A stretch of DNA of 64,000 nt from Sulfurivermis sp040755915 (lineage in GTDB: Bacteria; Pseudomonadota; Gammaproteobacteria; Thiohalomonadales; Thiohalomonadaceae). Below are positions 11,905-29,593 of this stretch, piece after piece; position 1 is the first letter of the stretch; each line of letters opens with the position of its first letter. Below the pieces are notes generated by a model. That model saw nothing but the letters and a program-made list of their open reading frames with translations, was not told the origin of the DNA and made no database searches. The position numbers and the translations under genes were made by a program. The stretch covers positions 123,393-187,392 of the forward strand of contig JBFLWM010000015.1 in the NCBI GenBank assembly GCA_040755915.1, given 5' to 3'.

Positions 11905-12881
11905 GCCGACACATCCTGCAAACGGACTGAGATTTCACCAAAACTGTGGCACTGCAGTTCGCCGGCGACTTCGAGCAGCAGAGAGCCATCTGCCGCAATG
12001 CCGCGGCCTATACCATGCGTCTCGCCGCCAGGCTGCAGCAGGCGAAGCGGCTTGCCATAAAGCCAATCCACCTGGCGCCATTCCTGCTCAAAAGCAGCCA
12101 AACCATGGCGCTGAAACGTTGCAATCACCTCCAGCAGATGGTGCAACAGCCGACCGGCCAGGCGATTGCGCGACAGACCGCCATGCATACTGGCCAAGTC
12201 TGCCCAAGGCTGATCAACCATCCTCCCGGCTGTGGGCGGCATGGATACGTTAAGGCCGATGCCTATCACCACCCAGCATGGCCCGGCGGATTCACCGGAA
12301 ACCTCCAGCAAAATGCCCCCCAGCTTGCGCCCCTGCAAAAAAATATCATTCGGCCATTTCACACCGACATCGTCGATGTCTGCTTCACGCAGAGCCCGCA
12401 CCACAGCGAGCGCAACAGCAAGGCTCAAGCCGGCCAGGCGTCCCATACCTTCGTCAAAACGGCAGCGTAAAGACAGATAAAGATTGCTTCCAAAAGGAGA
12501 ACACCACTGGCGTCCGCGCCGCCCCCGACCGGCACCTTGGTGTTCGGCAAGACACGCCATGGTGCCGCATCCCTCCCGCTGCCGCATCAACCAGGCATTG
12601 GTGGAGTCGACAGTAGGCAGGAGCGTAAGTGATTGGAGGGCGGCACGCGTAATGGGCGACATTACGCCGGTGATGGCATCCACATTCAACAACTCGCATG
12701 GAGTTACCAGGCTGTAGCCGCGCCCGCTTACTGCATGCAGAGCAACGCCCAACCCGCGCAGCGCATGCAGCGCCTTCCATACGGCGCCACGCGTAACCCC
12801 GGCATGCCGCGCCATCTGCTCGCCGGAGTGAAACCGCCCATCCGCGAGCAGCTGCAGGAGGGTGAACTGCAAAGGTGTCAT
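11901..12881 (-). CDS. birA: Bifunctional biotin–protein ligase / biotin operon repressor
   Basis: BirA (326 residues) attaches biotin to the acetyl-CoA carboxylase carrier protein and represses biotin genes. The N-terminal winged helix–turn–helix (residues 1–65, SGEQMARHAGVTRGAVWKAL) is present, so DNA-binding function is expected. The catalytic domain has the biotinyl-AMP loop GRGRRGRQW and the KWPNDIFL motif, followed by the C-terminal SH3-like domain. It lies 27 bp after uspA and overlaps coaX. Confidence 0.97.
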   Translation of the reverse strand: MTPLQFTLLQLLADGRFHSGEQMARHAGVTRGAVWKALHALRGLGVALHAVSGRGYSLVTPCELLNVDAITGVMSPITRAALQSLTLLPTVDSTNAWLMRQREGCGTMACLAEHQGAGRGRRGRQWCSPFGSNLYLSLRCRFDEGMGRLAGLSLAVALAVVRALREADIDDVGVKWPNDIFLQGRKLGGILLEVSGESAGPCWVVIGIGLNVSMPPTAGRMVDQPWADLASMHGGLSRNRLAGRLLHHLLEVIATFQRHGLAAFEQEWRQVDWLYGKPLRLLQPGGETHGIGRGIAADGSLLLEVAGELQCHSFGEISVRLQDVSA

Positions 12882-12908
12882 GCGTTATACGTACCTGCTA
12901 CAGCAACG

Positions 12909-13343
12909 CTAGCGAATACGCACGGCCAGCACATCGCAGGGCGCGCCGTGCAAAATCGCATTCGCGGTGGACCCCAGCAACAGTGCCACGCCATGCCGAC
13001 CGTGGCTGCCGACCACAATCAAATCAGCCTGCTGCTCGCGCGCACAACGCAAAATTTCATTCTTTGTCGACCCAATCAACACGCGGCAATACTCTGGCAC
13101 AACAGACAAGCGCGCCCCCAAACGAACCAACTCCTGTCGGGCCTTGTCCGCCGACTCCTGCTCCAATCCCAACGGGACCGCCGGGAAGACATCGTAGGAT
13201 GGATCGATAACTACCGGCTCGATCACATGCACAAGGGACAACTCGGCACCGCAGAACTGACGCAGAGTCAAGGTGCGCTGCACCAGCGTTTCGGTCGCAT
13301 TGGAAAAATCAACCGCCAACAGAATGTGTTTGTAGGCGCCCAT
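12909..13343 (-). CDS. Universal stress protein, UspA family
   Basis: Single-domain Usp of 144 residues. The chosen ATG (MGAYKHILLAVDFS) has GGAGGAAG at proper distance; an in-frame ATG 5 codons upstream lacks a site. The ATP-binding signature is present as DLIVVGSHGRHGVALLLGS, the G-2x-G-9x-G(S/T) type. Such proteins protect in stress and stationary phase. It is the first gene after the 5S terminator and 27 bp before birA. Confidence 0.93.
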   Translation of the reverse strand: MGAYKHILLAVDFSNATETLVQRTLTLRQFCGAELSLVHVIEPVVIDPSYDVFPAVPLGLEQESADKARQELVRLGARLSVVPEYCRVLIGSTKNEILRCAREQQADLIVVGSHGRHGVALLLGSTANAILHGAPCDVLAVRIR

Positions 13344-13377
13344 ATCCCCTTCCTCCATACCGGTAGCGCAGGGCTAC

Positions 13378-13406
13378 ACGATAGCGCGGCGGTTCTGGCA
13401 GCACAA
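13378..13406 (-). promoter_or_regulatory. Candidate uspA promoter
   Basis: TTGTGC (13401–13406) and TATCGT (13378–13383) on the minus strand are spaced 17 bp, just after the rRNA terminator and about 35 bp ahead of the uspA start. The −35 lies inside the end of the rRNA repeat, the −10 outside it. Moderate match only. Confidence 0.4.
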
Positions 13407-13409
13407 ATG

Positions 13410-13443
13410 AAAAACCCCCTGCAGGCAATTGCAGGGGGTTTTT
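13410..13443 (-). terminator. rRNA operon A terminator
   Basis: A 14-bp perfect inverted repeat (AAAAACCCCCTGCA with its complement, 6-nt loop) ends in TTTTT on the minus strand. It lies just past the 5S gene and is an intrinsic terminator. The A tract on the other side makes it symmetric. Confidence 0.93.
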
Positions 13444-13451
13444 GGAATTAA

Positions 13452-13570
13452 AGCCTGGCAGTGACCTACTTTCACATGGGGAAACCCCACACTATCATCG
13501 GCGCTGAGTGGTTTCACTTCCGAGTTCGGAAAGGGATCGGGTGGTTCCCACTCGCTATTGCCGCCAGGCA
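13452..13570 (-). rRNA. rrf: 5S ribosomal RNA, copy A
   Basis: About 119 nt, starting TGCCTGGCGGCAATAGCGAG and ending in CACTGCCAGGC, with the terminal helix TGCCTGGC/GCCAGGC(T). It is the last gene of operon A. Confidence 0.97.
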
Positions 13571-13669
13571 AACTTGTTATTGAAGCCGCGCACGCGCCAC
13601 TTCAATGAATCCGGTAGTCGTATCAAAACGCTTGGTGCAAATGTCGCACCCAAAATACTTGGGTGTTAT

Positions 13670-16557
<2,888 letters not shown>

Positions 16558-16630
16558 TATAACCCCAAATACTCTGGGCTATACGTGCTGACATTCGCTT
16601 ATCCCAAGCGCCTTGATACAACTACCGAAT

Positions 16631-16642
16631 TGTTAAAGAACA
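16631..16642 (-). promoter_or_regulatory. boxA antitermination site in the spacer, copy A
   Basis: TGTTCTTTAACA on the minus strand, between tRNA-Ala and 23S, close to the boxA consensus TGCTCTTTAACA bound by NusB–S10. It supports readthrough of the long rRNA transcript. Confidence 0.75.
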
Positions 16643-16727
16643 TCGAGCATTCGCTCTACCGACCATCAGATCAGTGCCAAATACCCGCAATCGCAGATGC
16701 TTGGCAATGAACTGCATCAGGAGGTAA

Positions 16728-16803
16728 TGGTGGAGCCAATCGGGATCGAACCGATGACCTCCTGCGTGCAAGGCAGGCGCTCTCCCAGCTGAGCTATGGC
16801 CCC
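16728..16803 (-). tRNA. tRNA-Ala (TGC), copy A spacer
   Basis: 76 nt, GGGGCCATAGCTCAGCTGG…, anticodon TGC in CTTGCAC, CCA encoded. It lies in the 16S–23S spacer after tRNA-Ile. Confidence 0.97.
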
Positions 16804-16809
16804 GATAAT

Positions 16810-16886
<77 letters not shown>

Positions 16887-16953
16887 GAGCTCATTTGCTT
16901 AGTGACCAGGTAATTTGTTGTGGGCGCTCGCGCCGTGAACTGGACGCGCTCTT

Positions 16954-18492
<1,539 letters not shown>

Positions 18493-18628
18493 AAGATTTT
18501 CAGTCGCTATTAGGGCGACAAATCCTTTACCGAATCGAGTCCTCACTCATAGAGCTTTGGTCTCTCATCGATGATTGCTGGCGTACCAGCTCATCAACGG
18601 AGCACCCACACAAATTACCTGATCAACT

Positions 18629-18640
18629 TTTTAAAGAGCG
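18629..18640 (-). promoter_or_regulatory. boxA in the 16S leader, copy A
   Basis: CGCTCTTTAAAA on the minus strand between P2 and 16S, a slightly divergent boxA (consensus TGCTCTTTAACA) in the standard leader position for Nus-dependent antitermination. Confidence 0.7.
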
Positions 18641-18673
18641 CTGCTGAAATTTGGCTTCAGCAAAGAGGTGTGC

Positions 18674-18701
18674 ATTATACAGACCTCCCGGGTTTCGTCA
18701 A
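18674..18701 (-). promoter_or_regulatory. rRNA operon A promoter P2
   Basis: TTGACG (18696–18701), 16 bp, TATAAT (18674–18679) on the minus strand, with discriminator GCACACC. The arms of a small inverted repeat (GTGACA…TGTCAC, 18708–18725) sit just upstream. This is the stronger P2 of the two operons, since copy B has TTGGCG. Confidence 0.85.
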
Positions 18702-18770
18702 GCCCGCGTGACATTTTTGTGTCACCGCCGGCCTGCCGGAAAAACTGCCCCGCCGTAGCGAGAGGCGCGC

Positions 18771-18798
18771 ATTATACGCGAGCCTCGGCCTCCGTCAA
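18771..18798 (-). promoter_or_regulatory. rRNA operon A promoter P1
   Basis: TTGACG (18793–18798), 16 bp, TATAAT (18771–18776), inside GCGTATAATGCGC. The GC-rich discriminator is typical of ppGpp/DksA-controlled rRNA promoters. The upstream AAAATAGGG stretch may act as an UP element. The −35 and upstream sequence are outside the duplicated unit. The rest of the gap to 18910 shows no further good promoter. Confidence 0.85.
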
Positions 18799-18923
18799 CC
18801 CTATTTTGAGAGTCCGTTTATCTCCTCCAAAACAAGGCTCAAGTACCAGGAAAGCACCCGTCAGGGGGGCGAGAAAAAACCCGGGCAGTCCGGCCAGGCC
18901 CCAGGTGAGCGGCAGCACAAATG

Positions 18924-18957
18924 AAAAACCCCCTGCAGGCAATTGCAGGGGGTTTTT
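18924..18957 (-). terminator. rRNA operon B terminator
   Basis: Identical to the copy A terminator: a 14-bp stem and T tract. It separates operon B from the promoters of operon A, so the two are independently transcribed units. Confidence 0.93.
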
Positions 18958-18965
18958 GGAATTAA

Positions 18966-19084
18966 AGCCTGGCAGTGACCTACTTTCACATGGGGAAACC
19001 CCACACTATCATCGGCGCTGAGTGGTTTCACTTCCGAGTTCGGAAAGGGATCGGGTGGTTCCCACTCGCTATTGCCGCCAGGCA
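18966..19084 (-). rRNA. rrf: 5S ribosomal RNA, copy B
   Basis: Same sequence as copy A by inspection, offset by 5,514 bp, with the terminal helix TGCCTGGC/GCCAGGC. Confidence 0.97.
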
Positions 19085-19183
19085 AACTTGTTATTGAAGC
19101 CGCGCACGCGCCACTTCAATGAATCCGGTAGTCGTATCAAAACGCTTGGTGCAAATGTCGCACCCAAAATACTTGGGTGTTAT

Positions 19184-22071
<2,888 letters not shown>

Positions 22072-22144
22072 TATAACCCCAAATACTCTGGGCTATACGT
22101 GCTGACATTCGCTTATCCCAAGCGCCTTGATACAACTACCGAAT

Positions 22145-22156
22145 TGTTAAAGAACA
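22145..22156 (-). promoter_or_regulatory. boxA in the spacer, copy B
   Basis: TGTTCTTTAACA on the minus strand, same position as in copy A. Confidence 0.75.
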
Positions 22157-22241
22157 TCGAGCATTCGCTCTACCGACCATCAGATCAGTGCCAAATACCC
22201 GCAATCGCAGATGCTTGGCAATGAACTGCATCAGGAGGTAA

Positions 22242-22317
22242 TGGTGGAGCCAATCGGGATCGAACCGATGACCTCCTGCGTGCAAGGCAGGCGCTCTCCC
22301 AGCTGAGCTATGGCCCC
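22242..22317 (-). tRNA. tRNA-Ala (TGC), copy B spacer
   Basis: 76 nt, identical to the copy A gene; anticodon TGC, CCA encoded. Confidence 0.97.
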
Positions 22318-22323
22318 GATAAT

Positions 22324-22400
<77 letters not shown>

Positions 22401-22467
22401 GAGCTCATTTGCTTAGTGACCAGGTAATTTGTTGTGGGCGCTCGCGCCGTGAACTGGACGCGCTCTT

Positions 22468-24006
<1,539 letters not shown>

Positions 24007-24142
24007 AAGATTTTCAGTCGCTATTAGGGCGACAAATCCTTTACCGAATCGAGTCCTCACTCATAGAGCTTTGGTCTCTCATCGATGATTGCTGGCGTAC
24101 CAGCTCATCAACGGAGCACCCACACAAATTACCTGATCAACT

Positions 24143-24154
24143 TTTTAAAGAGCG
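24143..24154 (-). promoter_or_regulatory. boxA in the 16S leader, copy B
   Basis: CGCTCTTTAAAA on the minus strand, same as in copy A. Confidence 0.7.
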
Positions 24155-24187
24155 CTGCTGAAATTTGGCTTCAGCAAAGAGGTGTGC

Positions 24188-24215
24188 ATTATACAGACCT
24201 CCCGGGTTTCGCCAA
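24188..24215 (-). promoter_or_regulatory. rRNA operon B promoter P2 (altered −35)
   Basis: TTGGCG (24210–24215), 16 bp, TATAAT (24188–24193). The fourth −35 base is G where copy A has A. That A is one of the best conserved −35 positions, so this P2 should be weaker. Confidence 0.75.
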
Positions 24216-24284
24216 GCCCGCGTGACATTTTTGTGTCACCGCCGGCCTGCCGGAAAAACTGCCCCGCCGTAGCGAGAGGCGCGC

Positions 24285-24312
24285 ATTATACGCTGCCGCT
24301 TTGCTTCGTCAA
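24285..24312 (-). promoter_or_regulatory. rRNA operon B promoter P1
   Basis: TTGACG (24307–24312), 16 bp, TATAAT (24285–24290) within GCGTATAATGCGC. The spacer sequence differs from copy A, but length and hexamers are the same. AT-rich AAAATATCTTGCAAA lies upstream, a possible UP element or Fis site. Confidence 0.85.
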
Positions 24313-24405
24313 TGCCGTTTGCAAGATATTTTGCTACACGTTTTGACTTGGCCCTGCTCCCTTGTCCACCGCTGCATCACTGCCGTGATGGCCAAGAGGC
24401 TGCGC

Positions 24406-24433
24406 ATTATACGCAGGAGTTTTTCCCGGTCAA
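24406..24433 (-). promoter_or_regulatory. rRNA operon B extra distal promoter P0
   Basis: TTGACC (24428–24433), 16 bp, TATAAT (24406–24411), again inside GCGTATAATGCGC, with an AT-rich AGAATTTTTG upstream. It gives copy B three tandem promoters, whereas copy A shows two. It lies about 50 bp past the tyrS stop codon in the same direction. Confidence 0.8.
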
Positions 24434-24486
24434 CAAAAATTCTTTGCGACGATAAAACTGTCTTATCAATGGGGTCGGCGGACCGC

Positions 24487-25683
24487 TTAAACCAGGGTCA
24501 CCCGCGCCACGCGACGCTTGCCGACCTGGAATACATGGCTGGCGCCCACCTTGAACAGGGCATTTTTGTCTTCTGCCCGCTCGCCATCTATGCGTACCGC
24601 CCCCTGCTGGATCATGCGCAGGGCATCGGAGGTACTGGCGGTGAGGGCTGCCAGCTTCAGGAGCTGAGGCAGAGTCAGTCCTTCACCCGCCTGCAAAGAC
24701 AGCTCATCCATCTGCTCCGGCAGGGCCCCCTTCTGGAAACGGGCAATGAAATTATCGCGGGCGCGGGCACCGGCGCCGGTACCATGGAAGCGCTCGACCA
24801 GCTCCTCGCCGAGCAGGAATTTTATGTCGCGCGGATTGGCCCCCTCCGCCACCTGGCGGCGAAACGCTTCGATCTCGCCCATGGAGCGGAAGCTGAGCAG
24901 CTCGAAATAGCGCCACATCAGGTCATCCGAGATGGACATCAGCTTGCCGAATTGCTCATCCGGAGCCTCGTGGATGCCAATGTAGTTGCCCAGGGACTTG
25001 GACATCTTCTGCACCCCGTCCAACCCCTCCAGGATCGGCATCATCATCACCACCTGCGGCTTCTGGCCGTAGGAGTCCTGCAGCTGGCGTCCCACCAGCA
25101 GGTTGAATTTCTGGTCGGTACCGCCCAGCTCCACATCGGCCTTCATGGCCACCGAGTCATAGCCCTGGATGAGGGGGTAAAGGAACTCATGCACCGCAAT
25201 GGGCTGGCCGCTGCTGTAGCGCTTGCTGAAATCGTCACGCTCCAGCATGCGAGCCACGGTATGGCGCCCGGCCAGCTGGATCATCTCGGCAGCGGTCATG
25301 CCGGACAGCCAGCTGGAATTGAACATCACCAGGGTGCGCTCCGGATCGAGAATCTTGTAGATCTGCTGCTCGTAGGTCTGGGCGTTCTCAATGACCTGAT
25401 CACGGGTCAGCGGCGGGCGGGTGGCGCTCTTGCCCGTGGGATCGCCGATCATCGCGGTGAAGTCACCAATGAGGAACATCACCTCATGCCCCAACTCCTG
25501 GAACTGGCGCAGCTTGTTGATGAGCACGGTATGGCCGAGGTGCAGATCCGGCGCGGTGGGATCGAAGCCAGCCTTGATGCGCAGCGGACGCCCTTCCTTC
25601 AGCTTCGCCTTGAGATCCTCTTCCGGCAGGATTTCGTGGACACCGCGTTTGAGCAGTTCAAACGCATCCTCAACCTTGGTCAT
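24487..25683 (-). CDS. tyrS: Tyrosyl-tRNA synthetase
   Basis: Class I synthetase of 398 residues that charges tRNA-Tyr. The ATG chosen (MTKVEDAFELLKRG) follows GAGAGGGG; a 27-residue N-terminal extension in the open frame has no family counterpart. The catalytic signatures are HLGH (in FDPTAPDLHLGHTVL) and KMSKS (in GVQKMSKSLGNYIG). An S4 RNA-binding domain closes the protein at about residues 335–398. It is the TyrZ-like subtype typical of Pseudomonas. It reads toward the rRNA operons. Confidence 0.97.
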   Translation of the reverse strand: MTKVEDAFELLKRGVHEILPEEDLKAKLKEGRPLRIKAGFDPTAPDLHLGHTVLINKLRQFQELGHEVMFLIGDFTAMIGDPTGKSATRPPLTRDQVIENAQTYEQQIYKILDPERTLVMFNSSWLSGMTAAEMIQLAGRHTVARMLERDDFSKRYSSGQPIAVHEFLYPLIQGYDSVAMKADVELGGTDQKFNLLVGRQLQDSYGQKPQVVMMMPILEGLDGVQKMSKSLGNYIGIHEAPDEQFGKLMSISDDLMWRYFELLSFRSMGEIEAFRRQVAEGANPRDIKFLLGEELVERFHGTGAGARARDNFIARFQKGALPEQMDELSLQAGEGLTLPQLLKLAALTASTSDALRMIQQGAVRIDGERAEDKNALFKVGASHVFQVGKRRVARVTLV

Positions 25684-25960
25684 TCCCCTCTCCCGAACAA
25701 ATTCGACATGACTTGCACCCGGCTCCCGCCAGCGGCAGCCCGACCCGTCACTGGCCGGCAACAAACGAGGAGCGGAGTTTACACGGACTGTACACAGCGC
25801 GCAGCGTTACAGCGGCCGGCGTTATTGGCGCCCGCCGCGCATTTTGTCGGCGGACAGGTAAGGTACCATAGGGCATATTCCCCTCAACCCGCCGCCCGAC
25901 GGCATTGACCGCCCCCCCCTTGCGGGGTTAATTTAAGCGAAAGTTTTCCGAGATATTTCC

Positions 25961-27325
25961 GTGGATTACAACAACATCTTAAATAAGGACTGCAAATCTC
26001 TGGGGCCGACACCCCAGCGCAGCCCGCTGCGCCGCCGCAGCATCCACGCCATGATCCTCGGTGCCGCCGCCGTGGTTGGCGTGCTGGCCCTGCTGCAGCC
26101 GGCCGATAACGCCGCCGCCATACGTCATGAATCCACTACGCAGGCGCTGAATCTGCCCCTGCCGGAAACCGCCGTTGCCACCATCTCCGCAGAGCCCCCG
26201 GCGCAGGTCGCAGAGGCCCCCTGGCAAGAAGTCACCGTACGTCCGGGGGATACCCTGTCGGCCATCTTCGACCGCCTCAAGCTCGGCGCCACCGAGCTGC
26301 ATGCCATGATGAACGCCGATCGGGCCATGACCGCCACCCTGCGCCAGCTGCAGCCGGGCCAGGTGCTGCGCTTCCAGGTGGACGAAGCCCGGCAACAACT
26401 GAATGCCCTGCACTATGGCATCGACGACTTGACCACCCTGGCACTGGAGCGCAGCGACGGGGGTTTCGCCGCCCGTCACATCACCCGCCAGGTGGAAAAC
26501 CGCCTCGCCTACAGCAGCGCCACCATCGACACTTCACTGTTCGCCGCTGGCCAGCGGGCCGGTCTGTCGGACGGCCTGATCATGGAACTGGCGACCATCT
26601 TCGGCTGGGACATCGACTTCGCCCTGGACATCCGCAGCGGCGACAGCTTCACCCTGCTGTACGAGCAGGCCTACCTCGATGGCGAACACCTGCGTGACGG
26701 CAATATCCTCGCTGCGGAGTTCATCAATCAGGGCCAGGCCTATCGCGCCATCCGCTTTGCCGACACGAACGGCAATGCCAATTTCTACACTCCGGACGGC
26801 CTGTCCATGCGCAAGGCCTTCCTGCGTTCCCCGGTCGACTTCAACCGCATCAGTTCCGGCTTCCAGCCCGAACGCTTCCACCCGGTACTGGGCATCAAGC
26901 GTCCTCACCGCGGGGTGGACTACGCCGCCGCCATCGGCACCCCCATCAAGGCCTCCGGCGATGGCCGCATCGAGTTCATGGGCACCAAGGGCGGCTATGG
27001 CAAGACGGTGATCCTGCAGCACGGCGGCGCCTACCGCACGCTGTACGCCCACATGTCCCGCTTCCGTCCCGGCCTGCGCAGCGGTACACGCGTCAAGCAG
27101 GGCCAGATCATCGGCTATGTCGGCAAGACCGGCATCGCCACCGGCCCGCACCTGCACTATGAATTCCTGGTCAACGGCGCGCACCGCAATCCGCTCACCG
27201 TCAAGCTGCCCACCGCCGCACCGCTCCCCGCCCAATACCGCGAGGAGTTCCAGCAGCAGGCCCAGCTGCGTCTGGCCCAGTTGGAGGCCGTGAAACAGAC
27301 CATGCTGGCCATGAACAACCGCTGA
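25961..27325 (+). CDS. Murein endopeptidase, M23 family (OapA/MepM-like)
   Basis: Protein of 454 residues, starting GTG. An inner-membrane anchor at about residues 31–47 is followed by an OapA-like, LysM-related region (VRPGDTLSAIFDRLKL) at about 87–140. The C-terminal LytM/M23 metallopeptidase domain has zinc-binding HRGVD (His near 316) and HLHYE (near 397–399). Such enzymes cut D,D-crosslinks to let the sacculus grow. The zinc residues are intact, so it is likely active, unlike EnvC/NlpD types. It lies divergent from tyrS and 8 bp upstream of anmK, linking murein cleavage with recycling. Confidence 0.92.
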   Translation: MDYNNILNKDCKSLGPTPQRSPLRRRSIHAMILGAAAVVGVLALLQPADNAAAIRHESTTQALNLPLPETAVATISAEPPAQVAEAPWQEVTVRPGDTLSAIFDRLKLGATELHAMMNADRAMTATLRQLQPGQVLRFQVDEARQQLNALHYGIDDLTTLALERSDGGFAARHITRQVENRLAYSSATIDTSLFAAGQRAGLSDGLIMELATIFGWDIDFALDIRSGDSFTLLYEQAYLDGEHLRDGNILAAEFINQGQAYRAIRFADTNGNANFYTPDGLSMRKAFLRSPVDFNRISSGFQPERFHPVLGIKRPHRGVDYAAAIGTPIKASGDGRIEFMGTKGGYGKTVILQHGGAYRTLYAHMSRFRPGLRSGTRVKQGQIIGYVGKTGIATGPHLHYEFLVNGAHRNPLTVKLPTAAPLPAQYREEFQQQAQLRLAQLEAVKQTMLAMNNR

Positions 27326-27333
27326 CGCCAACC

Positions 27334-28458
27334 TTGGCCGACGTGCTCTACATCGGTCTGATGTCCGGCACCAGCCTGGATGGTGTCGATGCCCTGCTGG
27401 TGGATTTTGCCGCCGCACAACCCCGTGCCATCGCCAGCCATTACCATCCCTATCCCGCCGAACTGCGCAGCGAACTGCTGGCCCTGAGCCATGCCAGTCA
27501 CATCGAACTGCACCGGCTGGCACAACTGGATGTCATGCTCGGTGAGCTATATGCCGCGGCCGTCCGGAAACTGCTGAACACCAGCCGCATCGACGCCAAC
27601 ACCATCGCAGCCATCGGCAGTCACGGCCAGACCGTGCGCCATCATCCCGCAGGCCCGCATCCCTATACCCTGCAATTGGGCGACCCCAACATCATCGCCG
27701 AACGCACCGGCATTACCACGGTGGCCGATTTCCGCCGCCGCGACATCGCTGCCGGCGGCCAGGGTGCCCCGCTGGTGCCGGCCTTTCATGCCGCCCTGTT
27801 CCGCCACGCCGGCCGCAACCGCGTCATCCTCAACCTCGGCGGCATGGCCAACATCACCGTACTGCCACGGGATGCGGCCATTCCCGTCACCGGCTTTGAT
27901 ACCGGTCCCGGCAACGTCCTGCTCGACGGCTGGACCGCCCGCCACTGTGGCACTCCCTATGATGCTGGCGGCGCCTGGGCAGCGGGCGGCAGCGTGCTGC
28001 CGGCACTGCTGCAACGCCTGCTCACCGACCCGTATTTCACCGCGCCGCCGCCGAAGAGCACCGGGCGGGAGCGTTTCCATCTGGACTGGGTGGAGGCACA
28101 ACTGGAGGGAACAGAAGATCCGCAGGACGTGCAGGCCACCCTGCTGGAACTGACAGCACGCAGCGTGGCACAGGCCATCGCCGACCATGCCTCGAGTGCG
28201 GATGAGATCTTGGTATGCGGCGGGGGAGCCGGCAACGGTGCCCTGATGCAACGGATTGGCTTTCACCTCGCACCACGCGCCGTACACAGTACCCTGCATC
28301 ATGGCGTCGAACCCCAGGCGGTAGAGGCCATGGCCTTCGCCTGGCTGGCACGGCAGACACTGCACGGCGAGGCCGGCAACCTGCCGGCCGTAACCGGCGC
28401 ACGCCACCCGGTGGTGCTGGGTGGCGTGTACCGTGGTCGGCTCAACGCCGATCGATGA
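27334..28458 (+). CDS. anmK: Anhydro-N-acetylmuramic acid kinase
   Basis: AnmK (374 residues) converts 1,6-anhydro-MurNAc, released in cell-wall turnover, to MurNAc-6-phosphate for recycling. The start is TTG (MADVLYIGLMSGTSLDGVD); the GLMSGTSLDGVD signature is diagnostic. VADFRRRDIAAGGQGAPLVP and GFDTGPGN are further family motifs. It overlaps the convergent citrate synthase gene by 17 bp at the 3' ends. Mpl, another recycling enzyme, is encoded at 55.4–56.8 kb. Confidence 0.96.
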   Translation: MADVLYIGLMSGTSLDGVDALLVDFAAAQPRAIASHYHPYPAELRSELLALSHASHIELHRLAQLDVMLGELYAAAVRKLLNTSRIDANTIAAIGSHGQTVRHHPAGPHPYTLQLGDPNIIAERTGITTVADFRRRDIAAGGQGAPLVPAFHAALFRHAGRNRVILNLGGMANITVLPRDAAIPVTGFDTGPGNVLLDGWTARHCGTPYDAGGAWAAGGSVLPALLQRLLTDPYFTAPPPKSTGRERFHLDWVEAQLEGTEDPQDVQATLLELTARSVAQAIADHASSADEILVCGGGAGNGALMQRIGFHLAPRAVHSTLHHGVEPQAVEAMAFAWLARQTLHGEAGNLPAVTGARHPVVLGGVYRGRLNADR

Positions 28459-29593
28459 GGACGTACTCGCGCAGCGGCTCGCCGGTATAGACCTGGGTGG
28501 GACGGAAGATGCGGTTGTCGGCCAACTGCTCGCGCCAGTGGGCCAGCCAGCCAGCGGAGCGGGCCACCGCAAAGATGGAAGTGAACTGATCCGACGGGAT
28601 GCCCATCTCCGCATACAGGATGCCGGAATAGAAGTCGACGTTGGGATAGACGCCCTTGGCCCCGAGACGCTCGGCGGCCGCCTCTTCCAGTGCCAGCGCG
28701 GTTTCGAACTCGGCACTGACACCACGCTCATGGGCCAGCTTTTCCACCAGCTTCTGCAGGATGTTGGCGCGCGGGTCCTTTACCTTGTACTCGCGGTGAC
28801 CGAAGCCCCAGATCTTTTCCTTGGCCGCCAGCTTCTGCTCCAGCCATGGCTTCACCTTGTCCGGTGACCCGATCTGCTTGAGCATGTTCACCACCTTCTG
28901 GTTGGCACCGCCGTGCAGCGGGCCGGACAGGGTGCCGATGGCCGCGGCCACCACGCCATAGGGGCTCGCCAGGGTGGACCCGGCCACCAGGGCGGCGAAG
29001 GTGGAGGCATTAATGGTGTGCTCGGCATGGAGCACCAGGCAGGTATCCATGATATCGGCCAGCAGCGGATCGGGATCGTCGCCGCTGAACATGTAGAGCA
29101 GATTTTCCGCGTAGCTGAGGTCGCAGCGCGGTGCGATGGGATCGTAGCCGTTGCGAATGTGTTCCCACATGGTCAGCAGCACCGGCATGCGCGCGATGAT
29201 CTTCACCGTCATGTTGTGGATGTAATTGAGGTCATCGCACAACTGGGCGTCGGTGAGGCACTCGTTGCCGGGATAGAACATGCCCAGGCTGGCCACGGCG
29301 GTCTGCAACAGCTCCATCGGATGGCCGGTGGTGGGCAGGTGCTTCATCATCTCGCGGATGTTGTACTTCACCCGCCGATTGCGACGCAGATGGTCGTCGA
29401 ACTCGGTCAGCTCGGCGGGCGTCGGCAGACGCCCGTCCAGCAGCAGCAAGGTGGTTTCCTCGAAGGAGCTGTGCTCGGCCAGTTGCTCGATGGGGTAGCC
29501 ACGATAGGCCAGAATCCCCTTCTCACCATCGATGAAGGAGATATTGGAACGGGTGGCAGGAACGCCCTCAAGTCCCGGCAGATATTCGCTCAT
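28442..29593 (-). CDS. gltA: Citrate synthase
   Basis: 383 residues from ATG (MSEYLPGLEGVPA) after GGAGGA; a longer frame would add 6 residues without support. It condenses oxaloacetate and acetyl-CoA. Catalytic residues are seen in HAEHTINAST, GPLHGGAN and YPNVDFYSG (His, His, Asp), and GFGHREYKVKDPR is the substrate loop. The short length groups it with dimeric, cyanobacterial/archaeal-type citrate and methylcitrate synthases, not with the 427-residue E. coli GltA. A 2-methylcitrate role cannot be excluded, but no prp genes are nearby. Confidence 0.85.
   Translation of the reverse strand: MSEYLPGLEGVPATRSNISFIDGEKGILAYRGYPIEQLAEHSSFEETTLLLLDGRLPTPAELTEFDDHLRRNRRVKYNIREMMKHLPTTGHPMELLQTAVASLGMFYPGNECLTDAQLCDDLNYIHNMTVKIIARMPVLLTMWEHIRNGYDPIAPRCDLSYAENLLYMFSGDDPDPLLADIMDTCLVLHAEHTINASTFAALVAGSTLASPYGVVAAAIGTLSGPLHGGANQKVVNMLKQIGSPDKVKPWLEQKLAAKEKIWGFGHREYKVKDPRANILQKLVEKLAHERGVSAEFETALALEEAAAERLGAKGVYPNVDFYSGILYAEMGIPSDQFTSIFAVARSAGWLAHWREQLADNRIFRPTQVYTGEPLREYVLIDRR

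Noticed and set aside
25684..25764. Longer tyrS start adding 27 residues
   Set aside because: The extension is Arg/Ser/Gly-rich and unlike the family N-terminus, and the internal ATG has a good ribosome binding site.
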